Position numbers and translations under genes: made by a program | Origin: Hyphomicrobium sp. MC1 | GTDB taxonomy: Bacteria > Pseudomonadota > Alphaproteobacteria > Rhizobiales > Hyphomicrobiaceae | Length of the DNA stretch: 64,000 bases | Reading direction: 5' to 3' | Assembly (NCBI RefSeq): GCF_000253295.1 | Contig: NC_015717.1 | Span: forward strand, 372,001-436,000 | The notes under the pieces: model-generated | Databases searched by the model: none | Told to the model about the DNA's origin: nothing | The model's input: only the letters and a program-made list of their open reading frames with translations | Part shown: piece by piece, positions 1 through 8,935 of the stretch | Position numbering within the stretch: the stretch's first letter is position 1 | How the letters are laid out: the number at the start of each line of letters is the position of its first letter

Positions 1-158
1 GTTCCGTCGAAAAGAAAGGGCGTGAAGCCTTGCGCTTTCAGCCCTCGGAGCTTGTCAGGGTGCGACGTCGTTCCTGCGATCGACCAGCCTTGCGCCAACA
101 GGCGGCGGGAAAGCTCGGCGGCACAGTATCCAAGTCCGAAACAGAAAAGACGGCTCAT
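1..158 (-). CDS. NAD(P)-binding SDR/epimerase family protein, N-terminal fragment (cut by window start)
   Basis: The first 52 residues are visible and begin MSRLFCFGLGYCAAELSRRL, a Rossmann-fold beta-alpha-beta with a GxGYxA dinucleotide-binding turn, as in YeeZ-like SDR/epimerase proteins. The ATG at 158 overlaps the queG stop codon (ATGA), so it is translationally coupled to queG. The 3' part is outside the window, so catalytic residues cannot be checked. The substrate is unknown. Confidence 0.7.
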   Translation of the reverse strand, partial: MSRLFCFGLGYCAAELSRRLLAQGWSIAGTTSHPDKLRGLKAQGFTPFLFDG

Positions 159-1306
159 GCCGCTTGTTCCTCCATTGGAATGATCCATTCGGCAGCGACT
201 TCAGGATCGTGTTCGCTATCTCGATAACGGCGCTGCAGGGCGTGCAGTTCATTAGTATCGGCGAGACGCCGCGCTGCCCAGATCGCCATGGCGCGAACGA
301 GAGGCGACTCGTCGGCAAGCAGCGGTTCGATATGACGGAGCAAAGAGCGGTCGCCGGAGTTTCCAGATGCAATGAGCGTGTTGCGCACGATGCGATCGCG
401 TCCGGTGCGTTTGATCGGCGTGCCGGCGAAGCGCAGGCGAAAGGCCGCGTCGTCAAGCGCGAGGAGTTCGGCGAGCGGCGGATTGTCGGTTTCCGGCCGT
501 GCTGCGTATTTAATTTCGGTCGCAGCGCCGGCAAATTTGTTCCACGGGCAAACCGCGGCGCAGTCGTCGCATCCGAAAACACGATTGCCGATAGCGGTGC
601 GAAACTCGGGGGCGATATGGCCTTTGTGTTCGATGGTGAGGTAGGCAATGCAGCGGCGGGCATCGAGCTGATAGGGCGCTGGGAAAGCGTTCGTCGGGCA
701 GATGTCGAGGCATCGGCTGCATGAGCCGCAATGGTCCGTCGTCTCGGCATCGGGTTCCAACTCAGCCGTCGTCAGCATGACACCGAGAAAGAGCCAGTCG
801 CCATGCTCGCGTGATACGAGGATGGTGTGTTTGCCTTGCCAGCCGAGACCGGCTTTCGCGGCCAGAGGTTTTTCCATCAACGGAGCGGTATCGACAAAGA
901 CTTTGACGTCCGCGCCGGATCGTTCGGAAAACGTGCGTGCCAGAGATTTGATGCGCTTCTTTAGGACGTCGTGGTAGTCGCGGCCTTTGGCGTAAATGGA
1001 GATGGCGGCGTTCGAACGGTGATCGAGCGCTTCGAGCGGATTGGTTGGAGGGGCATAAGATTGACCGAAGACGACTGCGCTTTTCGCTTCAGGCCAGAGC
1101 CGGAGCGGATCGCCGCGCCGATCGGCGTGGGTTTCCATCCAGTCCATGTCGCCGTGGCGTTTTTCGTTCAGGAAGTGGGCGAGCCTGCCGGGCAGATGAG
1201 CGTCGGATGTGAGCCGCGCAATGCCGACTGCATCGAGGCCGAGCTTCTGCGCTTCGGCGCGGAGCATTTCAGTGTGATCGGAACTCGCGTTTCTAGCGTC
1301 AGGCAT
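155..1306 (-). CDS. queG: Epoxyqueuosine reductase QueG
   Basis: Cobalamin- and iron-sulfur-dependent enzyme that reduces epoxyqueuosine to queuosine in tRNA, the last step of Q biosynthesis, in the cytosol. The 383-residue length fits the family. Two ferredoxin-like 4Fe-4S motifs are visible: CGSCSRCLDICP (about residues 193-204) and CDDCAAVCPW (about 246-255). VDTAPLMEK near residue 138 holds the Asp of the active site in known QueG. I chose the ATG at 1306 (MPDARN) because 37 more upstream residues would be low-complexity and would run into the GST gene. It sits 8 bases downstream of the GST stop and overlaps the next gene, so it is probably an operon. Confidence 0.93.
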   Translation of the reverse strand: MPDARNASSDHTEMLRAEAQKLGLDAVGIARLTSDAHLPGRLAHFLNEKRHGDMDWMETHADRRGDPLRLWPEAKSAVVFGQSYAPPTNPLEALDHRSNAAISIYAKGRDYHDVLKKRIKSLARTFSERSGADVKVFVDTAPLMEKPLAAKAGLGWQGKHTILVSREHGDWLFLGVMLTTAELEPDAETTDHCGSCSRCLDICPTNAFPAPYQLDARRCIAYLTIEHKGHIAPEFRTAIGNRVFGCDDCAAVCPWNKFAGAATEIKYAARPETDNPPLAELLALDDAAFRLRFAGTPIKRTGRDRIVRNTLIASGNSGDRSLLRHIEPLLADESPLVRAMAIWAARRLADTNELHALQRRYRDSEHDPEVAAEWIIPMEEQAA

Positions 1307-1314
1307 ACTGCCAT

Positions 1315-2019
1315 TTAAAAATCGAGATCCGAATAGGCAAGGGGCGGCGCGGTCCCAGGGACGCGGTCGCCCAGCAGGGCGCGGAACGACGGCCGCGATT
1401 TCATGCGCTGGTACCAATTCTTAACGGCCGGATAGTCGTGCCACGAGATTTCGCCCAGGTAATCGCACGTCGAAATATGGGCGGCGGCGGCGAAGTCTGC
1501 AAAGCTCAGCTCGTCGCCCGATAACCACCGGCGCGAGTCGGCGAGGTATCCGGTGTAGGAGAGGTGATATTTGAGGTTGGCGCGGACGGCCCTCAGCACG
1601 CCTGGATCGGGTGCAATCGGGCCGCTCGGGCGCATCGAATTGTAAACCTTCTCGATTAGCAGCTCGCGGGTAACCTCGCGGTCGAACTTGCCGTGGTACC
1701 AATCGATCAGCCTGCGGACTTCTGCGCGGTCCTCACGGTTGCCCGGAATGAGGGCTGGTGGCGCGGCGGTAGCGCCGTCGGCGCTGAACGGCACGTCTTC
1801 GGCAATAAACTCAGAGATCGAATAAGCGCCGCAGAGCGTCAGGCCGTTCTCTAGTTCGAGGACAGGCAATTCTCCCGCAGGGTTTTTGGCGAGAAAGCTT
1901 TGCCGCCATTCCCAGGGCTTTTCTTCGAACAGTTCGACGTCGACACGGTATTCGGCCAGCGCCAGGCGGATAGACCGGGATCGCGGACAAAGACGGTATT
2001 GCGTAAGGCGCAGTGGCAT
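1315..2019 (-). CDS. Glutathione S-transferase family protein
   Basis: A 234-residue protein with an N-terminal thioredoxin-like domain (RLTQYRLCPRSRSIRLAL, then NPAGELPVLEL with the cis-Pro and the YSISEFIAE helix) and an all-alpha C-terminal domain (SGDELSFADFAAAAHIS). CPRSR sits where the active-site Ser/Cys loop lies. It probably conjugates or reduces with glutathione in the cytosol; the substrate cannot be told. The ATG at 2019 is preferred because it puts the first beta strand at the usual place; the longer reading to 2055 adds 12 unlikely residues. It lies directly upstream of queG on the same strand. Confidence 0.85.
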   Translation of the reverse strand: MPLRLTQYRLCPRSRSIRLALAEYRVDVELFEEKPWEWRQSFLAKNPAGELPVLELENGLTLCGAYSISEFIAEDVPFSADGATAAPPALIPGNREDRAEVRRLIDWYHGKFDREVTRELLIEKVYNSMRPSGPIAPDPGVLRAVRANLKYHLSYTGYLADSRRWLSGDELSFADFAAAAHISTCDYLGEISWHDYPAVKNWYQRMKSRPSFRALLGDRVPGTAPPLAYSDLDF

Positions 2020-2161
2020 AGCGTTCCTGATCGTGGTGGTGGCGGCACTATACACGTGGTGTCGTCAATTCGATGGCAACTCGGCCAAACGACCGCTTTG
2101 GAGTTGTTGGAAATTCTGCTAACGCTCCCTCGTTTTGTATGAGCCCGAGGGGGAAGCAGCG

Positions 2162-2959
2162 ATGGAAACGTGGCAAGTCATATTGCTCGGCTTGATCGAG
2201 GGGTTGACGGAGTATCTGCCGGTTTCTTCGACGGCGCATCTCTTGCTAACGGAGCGTCTTCTTGGTGTGACGTCCACAGGACGCACGTTCGAAGTTTTGA
2301 TTCAACTTGGCGCAATCCTGGCGCTGCTGACGGTCTACTCCGCAAAGCTCTGGCGCTTGGCTGTGGATTTTCCGAGCGATCCGCGGACGCGGCGCTTTGT
2401 ATTCGCGATTTTGCTCGCGTTTCTGCCGGCTGTTTTCATCGGTGTCGCAGCACACAACATTATCAAGGATGTTCTCTTTGAATCGCCGTTGATCATCTGC
2501 GTTTCGCTCGTCATCGGCGGCATCATTTTGCTCGTCGTCGACAGGATGCGTTATCAGCCGCAATATGTCGATGTGATGGATATCCCGCCGCTTAAAGCGC
2601 TGATCATCGGGTTCGTGCAGTGTCTGGCGATGATCCCCGGTGTCTCGCGCTCAGGATCGACGATCGTCGGCGGCATGCTGCTCGGAGCTGATAAGCGGAC
2701 GGCGGCCGAGTTTTCCTTTTTCCTCGCGATGCCGACGATGACGGGCGCGTTTGCCTATGATCTCTACAAGAATTGGTCGATTTTGACGCCGGACGATGTC
2801 AGCCACATCGTGCTCGGCTTCATCGCGGCGTTCATCACTGGCGCGATCGTCGTGCGCTATATGCTCGACTTCATTTCGCGACGCGGCCTGTCGTTCTTCG
2901 GCTGGTGGCGCATTCTCGTAGGTGGTCTGGGACTCGGTGCGCTGATGGTGCTGCACTAG
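2162..2959 (+). CDS. uppP: Undecaprenyl-diphosphatase UppP (BacA)
   Basis: Integral membrane phosphatase that converts undecaprenyl diphosphate to the monophosphate, recycling the lipid carrier for peptidoglycan and O-antigen and giving bacitracin resistance. The 265 residues are almost all hydrophobic helices. Both family signatures are present: EGLTEYLPVSSTAHL at residues 13-27 (catalytic Glu/Ser region) and PGVSRSGSTI near residue 160 (catalytic Arg/Ser). The ATG at 2162 follows a purine-rich GAGGGGGAAGCAGCG and starts METWQ, as in homologues. It is divergent from the GST-queG genes and convergent with ptsN. Confidence 0.95.
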   Translation: METWQVILLGLIEGLTEYLPVSSTAHLLLTERLLGVTSTGRTFEVLIQLGAILALLTVYSAKLWRLAVDFPSDPRTRRFVFAILLAFLPAVFIGVAAHNIIKDVLFESPLIICVSLVIGGIILLVVDRMRYQPQYVDVMDIPPLKALIIGFVQCLAMIPGVSRSGSTIVGGMLLGADKRTAAEFSFFLAMPTMTGAFAYDLYKNWSILTPDDVSHIVLGFIAAFITGAIVVRYMLDFISRRGLSFFGWWRILVGGLGLGALMVLH

Positions 2960-2997
2960 TCAGCCATAGTCTCCCACAGTTCAAGTGAGTAGCCGGC

Positions 2998-3462
2998 TCA
3001 GGCGGCGTGCGAGGTGACGGGGTTCATCAGAACGTTGCGCAACGCGTCGACGTCCTCGGCGTTACGCAGGCCCTCAAGGGTTGCCGGATCGCGCACGAGG
3101 CGAGAAATGCGGGCAAGGGCCTTCAAGTGGTCAGCGCCCGCGCCCTCGGGGGCGAGCAGGAAAAACAGCAGATCGACGGGCTCACCGTCGTGGCTCTCGA
3201 ATGGGATAGGGTGTTCGAGCCGCGCGAAAATGCATGTGATCGCCCCTACCGTCGGAAGCTTGACGTGAGGGATCGCAATGCCGCGGCCGAGGCTGGTTGA
3301 GCTTAGCCGTTCCCGCTGGAGCAGCGCGGCATAGATGTCCGGCGCACCGGCTCCCGTTGCGGCCGAAGCCTTGGCGGCGAGTGCCTGAAGGGCCTGCTTT
3401 TTGTCATCAGCTTCCAGACGCGGAATTATCGCGTCGTCGGCAAGCATATCTTCGATGTTCAT
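2998..3462 (-). CDS. ptsN: PTS IIA-like nitrogen regulatory protein PtsN (EIIA-Ntr)
   Basis: A 154-residue EIIA-fructose-type domain. The phosphorylated histidine is in GIAIPHVKLP (His66), reached through LGRGIAIPH as in EIIA-Ntr; the PVDLLFFLLAPEGAGADHLKAL stretch that follows is characteristic. It receives phosphate from EI-Ntr/NPr and regulates potassium uptake, nitrogen and carbon balance through protein contacts. It lies downstream of hpf and rpoN, the conserved proteobacterial rpoN-cluster order. The start MNIEDML at 3462 matches the family; the upstream in-frame extension is arginine-rich and not like any EIIA. Confidence 0.92.
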   Translation of the reverse strand: MNIEDMLADDAIIPRLEADDKKQALQALAAKASAATGAGAPDIYAALLQRERLSSTSLGRGIAIPHVKLPTVGAITCIFARLEHPIPFESHDGEPVDLLFFLLAPEGAGADHLKALARISRLVRDPATLEGLRNAEDVDALRNVLMNPVTSHAA

Positions 3463-3554
3463 CCCAGTCCCATCCACGATGAAATGGCCGCCATTGTGGC
3501 TTGCCGCGCCGGATGACGGGCGGTGTCCACAGTCATGCAAAGTTAAGCCTACGC

Positions 3555-4169
3555 TTATTCCACGTGCTTCGGCGCCGATGCGCCGTTCGGTTTTGCCCCC
3601 ATGGGAAGATCGGCGTCGATCCACCCGATGTGCCCATCATTGCGCCGGTAGACGACATTGAGCCCTCCGTGGGCGGCGTTCTTGAAAATCATGAACGACG
3701 CTTCCGACAAATCGAGCTGCAGGACGGCTTCGCTGACCGTCATATGGCTAATATTGCGCTGTCCTTCGGCGATAATAAGCGGATTCGCCTCGTCCTGCTC
3801 GGGCTCGTCGTGATCGTTCAGGCTCACGACGTAGTCGCGGGCCTCGATATCGACTTTGCGCCGGGCAGTAGCGGATGAATGGTTTTTGATGCGGCCCTTG
3901 TAGCGGCGCACGCGCGTTTCGAGCCGGTGGGCAGCGGAATCGGCGCTGCTATAGGCATCGGCGCCTTCACCATGGGCTTCGAGCAGGAGGCCGTTCGTCA
4001 GGCGCACGGAGCAAGTGGTCTTGAAGACCTCGCGCTCGCGTTCCAGCCGGATGTGTCCATCGACTTCGCGCGCAAGGTATTTCTGCAGCACGGCGCGGAT
4101 TTTGTCGGCCGCATAGCTTTTGAAGGCGTCGCCAACTTCAACGTTCTTACCGGTGATTTGGATGGTCAT
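3555..4169 (-). CDS. hpf: Long-form ribosome hibernation promoting factor (HPF/RaiA)
   Basis: Cytosolic protein that dimerises 70S ribosomes in stationary phase. The 204-residue length marks the long form: an N-terminal S30AE domain (about 1-105, MTIQITGKNVEVGDAF...) joined to a C-terminal dimerisation domain (about 130-190, with FMIFKNAAHGGLNVVYRR). The start ATG at 4169 has an AGG 8 bases upstream. It lies between rpoN and ptsN on the same strand. A sigma70-type promoter about 140 bases upstream suggests it can be expressed apart from rpoN. Confidence 0.93.
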   Translation of the reverse strand: MTIQITGKNVEVGDAFKSYAADKIRAVLQKYLAREVDGHIRLEREREVFKTTCSVRLTNGLLLEAHGEGADAYSSADSAAHRLETRVRRYKGRIKNHSSATARRKVDIEARDYVVSLNDHDEPEQDEANPLIIAEGQRNISHMTVSEAVLQLDLSEASFMIFKNAAHGGLNVVYRRNDGHIGWIDADLPMGAKPNGASAPKHVE

Positions 4170-4304
4170 ATAGATGCCTGTTCTGCACTGCCAAAGTGCG
4201 TGCCTCGGGACCGAGCAATGTCTGCTCAGAGGTTGCGAGCCACCTATCGGGACGTCCGTGAGGAAAGTGTGACCGCCACTTCTGACGGGACGTACCTGTT
4301 AATA

Positions 4305-4333
4305 GCGATAGGCTGGGCAAGTTCCCCTGTCAA
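4305..4333 (-). promoter_or_regulatory. Predicted sigma70 promoter of hpf
   Basis: On the minus strand, TTGACA (4333-4328), a 17-base spacer, then TATCGC (4310-4305). The -35 is a perfect consensus and the spacing is ideal; the -10 is weaker. It lies in the 230-base gap between rpoN and hpf and points at hpf. Confidence 0.5.
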
Positions 4334-4399
4334 ATCACGCTTGGGCAATTAAGTGAAACGAGAAAATATAGGTTGTTCATTAAGTTAAGGCCATGGAGT

Positions 4400-5935
4400 T
4401 CAAGCCATGCCACCCAAACGTTCCACCAATCTCTTATCGCGACGGCGTTGAACGGATGAGGGAATGCGCATGGCTTCCCGGTATTTGGCGACCGTGCGGC
4501 GAGCGATGTCGATGCCCTCGCCTTTCAGGCGGTCTACGAGCTGATCGTCGGATAGGACGTCTTCTGCGCTTTCGGCATCGATAAGCTGCTTGATGCGGTG
4601 GCGGACCGCTTCGGACGAATGGGCTTCGCCGTCTGCGGCGGACGCGATCGCCGAGGTAAAGAAATACTTAAGCTCGAAAATGCCCCTCGGCGTCGAAATA
4701 TACTTGTTTGACGTTACCCGGGAGACCGTCGACTCGTGCATCGAAATGGCGTCGGCGATCACCTTGAGATTGAGTGGGCGCAGGTGCTGCACGCCGTACA
4801 TGAAAAAGGCGTCCTGCTGGCGGACGATCTGTTCGGCGACCTTCAGAATGGTCCGGGCTCGCTGATCGAGGCTCTTCACCAGCCAGTTGGCCGTTTGCAG
4901 GCAGTCGAACAGGTAGGTCTTGTCCTTTTCGGAGGTCGCCGTACGAGCGACCCGCGCGTAATAGGTGCGATTGACCAGAACCCGCGGCAGAGTGTCACTA
5001 TTCAGCTCGACGTGCCAGCCGCCGTCCGATGCCGCTCGGACGATGACGTCCGGGACGATGGGCTGGACCTGCACCGAGCCGAATTTCAGACCGGGCTTGG
5101 GATTGAGCCGCTTGATCTCGCGGATCATGTCGGCCAGCTCGTCCATGTCGATGCCGAGCGCCTTTTTCAGCGCCGGTATGTTGCGGCTGGCAAGTAGGTC
5201 GAGGTGGGCCAGCAGGCCCGCCATCAGCGGATCGTAGCGATTTTGGTCCTTGAGCTGGAGCGCCAGGCATTCCGCCAATGAACGGGCGAAAATTCCCGGT
5301 GGATCAAATGATTGTAGCTTGGCGAGGACGCTTTCGATGAATTCCAGCGGGGCACCGAGCCGCTCCGAGATCGCGTCCAGATTGGCCGGGATGTAACCCG
5401 CTTCATCGACCAGATCGACGAGGTACTGGCCGATCAGCCGTTCACCGGGATCGGACACTGTCAGCGGCAGTTGCGCGGCCAGATGTTCCCGCAGCGAAAC
5501 CTGGTTCGCGACAAATTCCTCCAGGTCACTTTCGCCGTCGCCGCCATTGTGCATTCGCTGCGAGACGTTGGCCCAGCTCAGCCCGGATGCTGCGCCCGCT
5601 GCGGAGCCCGGCTCGCCCGTTCCCGGTTCCTGGAAAACGTTTCCAAAATCGACGTCGAGGCCGCCGGTGTGATCGCGGACCGGCTCTCGCAGGTCGAGCC
5701 AGCTTTCGTCTGTGCTGCTGGCACGGTCGTCCTGGCGTTCGTTCAAAGGTTCTTCGACGGGCTTGGAGCCGCCGGTTTCGTCGCGTTCGAGTAGAGGATT
5801 GCGCTCAAGCTCGCCATCGACAAACTCTGTCAATTCGAGGTTCGAGAGCTGGAGCAGGCGTATGGCCTGCTGCAGCTGTGGCGTCATGACCAGCTGCTGG
5901 CCTTGTCTCAGCTCCAATTTTGCTGAAAGTGCCAC
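4400..5935 (-). CDS. rpoN: RNA polymerase sigma-54 factor RpoN
   Basis: The 511-residue protein has all sigma-54 regions: a Gln/Leu-rich region I (MTPQLQQAIRLLQLSNLEL, residues 17-35), an acidic linker with many Asp/Glu (about 55-125), the core-binding domain, and the RpoN box ARRTVAKYRE at residues 478-487 that reads the -24 element. It directs RNA polymerase to -24/-12 promoters with enhancer-binding ATPases, for nitrogen, hydrogenase or motility genes. It follows lptB by 44 bases on the same strand, in the conserved lptB-rpoN-hpf-ptsN order. Confidence 0.97.
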   Translation of the reverse strand: MALSAKLELRQGQQLVMTPQLQQAIRLLQLSNLELTEFVDGELERNPLLERDETGGSKPVEEPLNERQDDRASSTDESWLDLREPVRDHTGGLDVDFGNVFQEPGTGEPGSAAGAASGLSWANVSQRMHNGGDGESDLEEFVANQVSLREHLAAQLPLTVSDPGERLIGQYLVDLVDEAGYIPANLDAISERLGAPLEFIESVLAKLQSFDPPGIFARSLAECLALQLKDQNRYDPLMAGLLAHLDLLASRNIPALKKALGIDMDELADMIREIKRLNPKPGLKFGSVQVQPIVPDVIVRAASDGGWHVELNSDTLPRVLVNRTYYARVARTATSEKDKTYLFDCLQTANWLVKSLDQRARTILKVAEQIVRQQDAFFMYGVQHLRPLNLKVIADAISMHESTVSRVTSNKYISTPRGIFELKYFFTSAIASAADGEAHSSEAVRHRIKQLIDAESAEDVLSDDQLVDRLKGEGIDIARRTVAKYREAMRIPSSVQRRRDKRLVERLGGMA

Positions 5936-5979
5936 GCTATTTAGCTACTCCGTACTTAGAATTCCGGAGCGACCTATAC

Positions 5980-6831
5980 TCAACCGGTATTAACGAACAT
6001 ATCGCCAAGATAAACTCGCCGCACATCTTCATTCGATATGATTTCCGAAGGTTTGCCCTGCGTCAGAACCTGACCGTCGTAGATGATATATGCGCGATCG
6101 ATAAGACTTAATGTTTCACGAACGTTATGGTCTGTGATCAACACACCAATACCGCGTTCGGTCAAGTGGCGAACCAGCTGCTGAATGTCGCCGACGGCGA
6201 TTGGGTCGATGCCGGCAAATGGTTCGTCCAGCAACATGAATGACGGGCGCGATGCGAGTGCGCGGGCGATTTCACACCGCCGGCGTTCGCCGCCCGAGAG
6301 CGCCATCGCTGCCGATTTTCTGAGCCGTGTGATTGAAAATTCTTCTAGCAAGCTGTCGAGCTGTTCTTTGCGCGCCTTGCGGTCGGGCTCGATCAGTTCG
6401 AGCACGGACATGATGTTCTGCTCGACGGTCAGCCCTCGAAAGATCGAAGCTTCCTGCGGCAGGTAGCCGACACCGAGGCGCGCGCGCTGATACATCGGGA
6501 GACTCGTCACGTCTTCGCCGTCGAGCGTGATGCGTCCCTCGTCGGCGGCGACGAGACCCGTAATCATATAGAAAACTGTCGTTTTGCCGGCGCCGTTGGG
6601 ACCTAGCAGGCCGACGGATTCGCCGCGTCCGACCGCGAGGTTGACGCCTTTGACGACCATCCGCTTGCGATAGGATTTCTTAACGTCGTAGGCCGTCAGC
6701 CAGCCGTCGGCACCGATGGCGTGGGGATCTTCCGCAGCCGGCGCGGCGTGGGCCACGCCGTTGCTGTAAGCGGCCGATCCATTCGGCGCCTCACGGTTCT
6801 TTTTCAGGCGGATGGGTAGAGCCTTAAACAC
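5980..6831 (-). CDS. lptB: LPS export ABC transporter ATP-binding protein LptB
   Basis: ATPase of the LptB2FGC complex that extracts LPS from the inner membrane and pushes it along the periplasmic bridge. Walker A GPNGAGKTT near residue 78, signature LSGGERRR, Walker B MLLDEPFAGIDP and the switch His in LITDHNVRET are all present. A 40-residue low-complexity N-terminal extension precedes the ATPase domain. The start is not ATG: GTG at 6831, 6 bases after AAGG, is preferred; TTG at 6834 is an alternative. It lies downstream of the fused lptC-lptA gene and upstream of rpoN. Confidence 0.94.
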   Translation of the reverse strand: MFKALPIRLKKNREAPNGSAAYSNGVAHAAPAAEDPHAIGADGWLTAYDVKKSYRKRMVVKGVNLAVGRGESVGLLGPNGAGKTTVFYMITGLVAADEGRITLDGEDVTSLPMYQRARLGVGYLPQEASIFRGLTVEQNIMSVLELIEPDRKARKEQLDSLLEEFSITRLRKSAAMALSGGERRRCEIARALASRPSFMLLDEPFAGIDPIAVGDIQQLVRHLTERGIGVLITDHNVRETLSLIDRAYIIYDGQVLTQGKPSEIISNEDVRRVYLGDMFVNTG

Positions 6832-6897
6832 CAAATACCTTGCCGCTGTCCGGCAAGCTCCCTTGACGCCCGAACTCAGGCCAACTCTGCGGCGCGG

Positions 6898-8850
6898 TCA
6901 AGGCGACGTACGGACCTGCCAACCGTCAGCTTGAATTTTCGATTTTCGGAGCTGGCCGGGATAAAAGACCGCACTCGGCCGGTCGGCCTTGAACACCGGA
7001 CCACCGCCTTGGCCATCGCTGCTGCTGACCATCGCTCCGCTGCTTGTCGCCGTCGGCTCAGTTTTGATCGTGGCTTCGCCGGTTGTCATGTCGATCACGA
7101 GCTTGGTCCCGTGAACAATGTTCTTGCCTTGCGTTAGCACGACAGCACCGCCCATCGTCGTCAAATTTTTCTTCACATCCACTTCGGCCCAGTCGCCGGT
7201 CGCCGTCTGGCCATCCTTGGCGGTGACGACGACCTTCTTGCGCGCGGTCAGGTGGGTGAGAGAGGCGGCTGTGCTGGATGCCTTGCCGTCGTTGCTGTCG
7301 CCCATTCCGGCGCTGCCGGTATAAAATGCCGTAAGCTCCTGCGAGCGCATCGTCATGGTGCCTTGAACGGCTGAGACATTCCCTATGAAAATTGCCTTCT
7401 TGGCGTTGTCGTCGACGTCGAGACGGTCGGCCACGACATCATAAGGTGAGTTCGGGTCGGCCTTGAAGGCGGCACCAAACGCGATGCCGTCGCTGTTTTC
7501 ATTGTCGTTATCAGATTTCGCCGCCGACGCCTTCGCAGGGTCTTTGACGAAATGCGCCGTGATCCGTCCCGGCGAAGAACTTCCCATGAGGTTCGCGGGA
7601 GACGAAAGCTGCATCTTTTGCGTGCCGCGATTGTAGATGAGGCGCCGGCCTTTGAGCATGTTCGCGCCCTGGGTCACCACAACGGGGCCGGTCAGCGTCA
7701 TCGTCTGGGCGGTCTCATCGTAATCGACGCGGTCGCCGACGGCACGCCGGTCGTCGCCTTGGGTGAGGACAACGTTGCCTTCGAGAACGGCGGTATGGGC
7801 CAGCGTGTCAAATGTTGCCTGGTCGCTGGTTGCGGTCTGGCCGTTCGGCTGCTTCAGAACGACCGAATCTTTCGCGACGATCAGCTTGACCTGGGTTCCA
7901 GACGGGTCCGATGCGTTCGCCGTCTGCGCCTTGGTCTTGTCGTCGCCTTTGCCGGCCGGCGCGACCGAGCCTTGATAGCTGACGACCATTTCGGGCGCTG
8001 TCATTGTTGCGCCGGCCTGGTTCGCGACGACGCCGCCGGTGTAGGTCGCGGTTTTCTTGATGTCGTCGATATCGAGGCGGTTCGATGCGACATCGACGGG
8101 TTGTCCGGGCTTGCCGAACGGCAGCGCATTCTGGTCCTGCTGATTGTCAGCGGAGGCGGCCGTCTTCTTGGGCTGCATGTGGGTCCGCACGTTGTCGAGG
8201 AAGGTATATTCCTTCGTCTTCTGGCGGATCTTCAGCTGATTGGACGTGATTTGACCGGCGCCCATGACGATCGTCGAGGGTTCGTTCGACGTGATGATGT
8301 TTTCTTTGGTCTGAATCGTCGCGCGCGTGAGTTTGGCATTGAGGCCGCCGTCGCCGGTCACGTTGATCGCGTCGAACAGTTCGAGGATGTTCGACTTGTT
8401 GTCGAAGATGCCGCGTGCAGCGGTGAGGTAGGTCTTCTGTTTTTTGGCGTCGGTCAGCTCGCCCGTTATATGGTCGAGATGAACGGCCGTCATCGTTTTG
8501 AGATCCTGCTGCGCCGTTTCGGCTTTCACCCAATAGTGGCCGCCGTCCGAATTGAAGCCCTGATAATGCGGGTTGTGCATCTTCAGGTTGTCGGCAATGA
8601 TTTTCGGAACCTCGATGGGTGGCAGCGTCGGTCCGACCCCCATGTTTTCAAGGATGTTCAATGCCGCGAGCCCGACCGTTGCGATGGCGGTGAGCGGTAG
8701 TCCGATTTTCAGAAATCGCACACGGCGGGAATGGCGGTGTGCAGCCGTGCGGCTTTGGGTGCGATCGCCGGCGATGACGATTCGGCTGCCCGATGCGCGT
8801 GACCGTCCGTGCGCGACGCTTGAAGTTTCAGCGGCAGCCATGCTGGCCAT
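6898..8850 (-). CDS. Fused LptC-LptA LPS transport protein with duplicated OstA/LptA domain
   Basis: One 650-residue open frame where lptC and lptA normally lie as two genes. Residues 46-66 form a single membrane helix after a basic cytosolic tail. Residues 75-230 are LptC-like beta-jellyroll (MHNPHYQGFN, LTAARGIFDN, VRTHMQP). Residues about 254-420 and 470-600 are two OstA/LptA-like repeats, each with matched elements (RLDIDD...TYTGGVVANQAG and RLDVDD...IFIGNVSAVQG; TAVLEGNVVLTQG and TTMGGAVVLTQG). The repeats are joined by Ala/Lys/Asp-rich linkers. GGGGGG lies 7 bases before ATG 8850. It would form an inner-membrane-tethered stretch of the LPS bridge. No separate lptA is seen in the window. 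Confidence 0.85.
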   Translation of the reverse strand: MASMAAAETSSVAHGRSRASGSRIVIAGDRTQSRTAAHRHSRRVRFLKIGLPLTAIATVGLAALNILENMGVGPTLPPIEVPKIIADNLKMHNPHYQGFNSDGGHYWVKAETAQQDLKTMTAVHLDHITGELTDAKKQKTYLTAARGIFDNKSNILELFDAINVTGDGGLNAKLTRATIQTKENIITSNEPSTIVMGAGQITSNQLKIRQKTKEYTFLDNVRTHMQPKKTAASADNQQDQNALPFGKPGQPVDVASNRLDIDDIKKTATYTGGVVANQAGATMTAPEMVVSYQGSVAPAGKGDDKTKAQTANASDPSGTQVKLIVAKDSVVLKQPNGQTATSDQATFDTLAHTAVLEGNVVLTQGDDRRAVGDRVDYDETAQTMTLTGPVVVTQGANMLKGRRLIYNRGTQKMQLSSPANLMGSSSPGRITAHFVKDPAKASAAKSDNDNENSDGIAFGAAFKADPNSPYDVVADRLDVDDNAKKAIFIGNVSAVQGTMTMRSQELTAFYTGSAGMGDSNDGKASSTAASLTHLTARKKVVVTAKDGQTATGDWAEVDVKKNLTTMGGAVVLTQGKNIVHGTKLVIDMTTGEATIKTEPTATSSGAMVSSSDGQGGGPVFKADRPSAVFYPGQLRKSKIQADGWQVRTSP

Positions 8851-8935
8851 GCCATTGCCCCCCTTAGGTCCGGTAATCTCGCCTTAAAATGGGGAGACTT
8901 TGGGACCTTGTCGCCTGAGGCGATTTTTCCCGGCT

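Noticed and set aside
7552..8700. 382-codon plus-strand open frame over the lptC-lptA gene
   Set aside because: Antisense shadow: the minus-strand frame carries clear LptC/OstA features, while the plus frame is rich in Val/Gly/Arg/Asp without domains.
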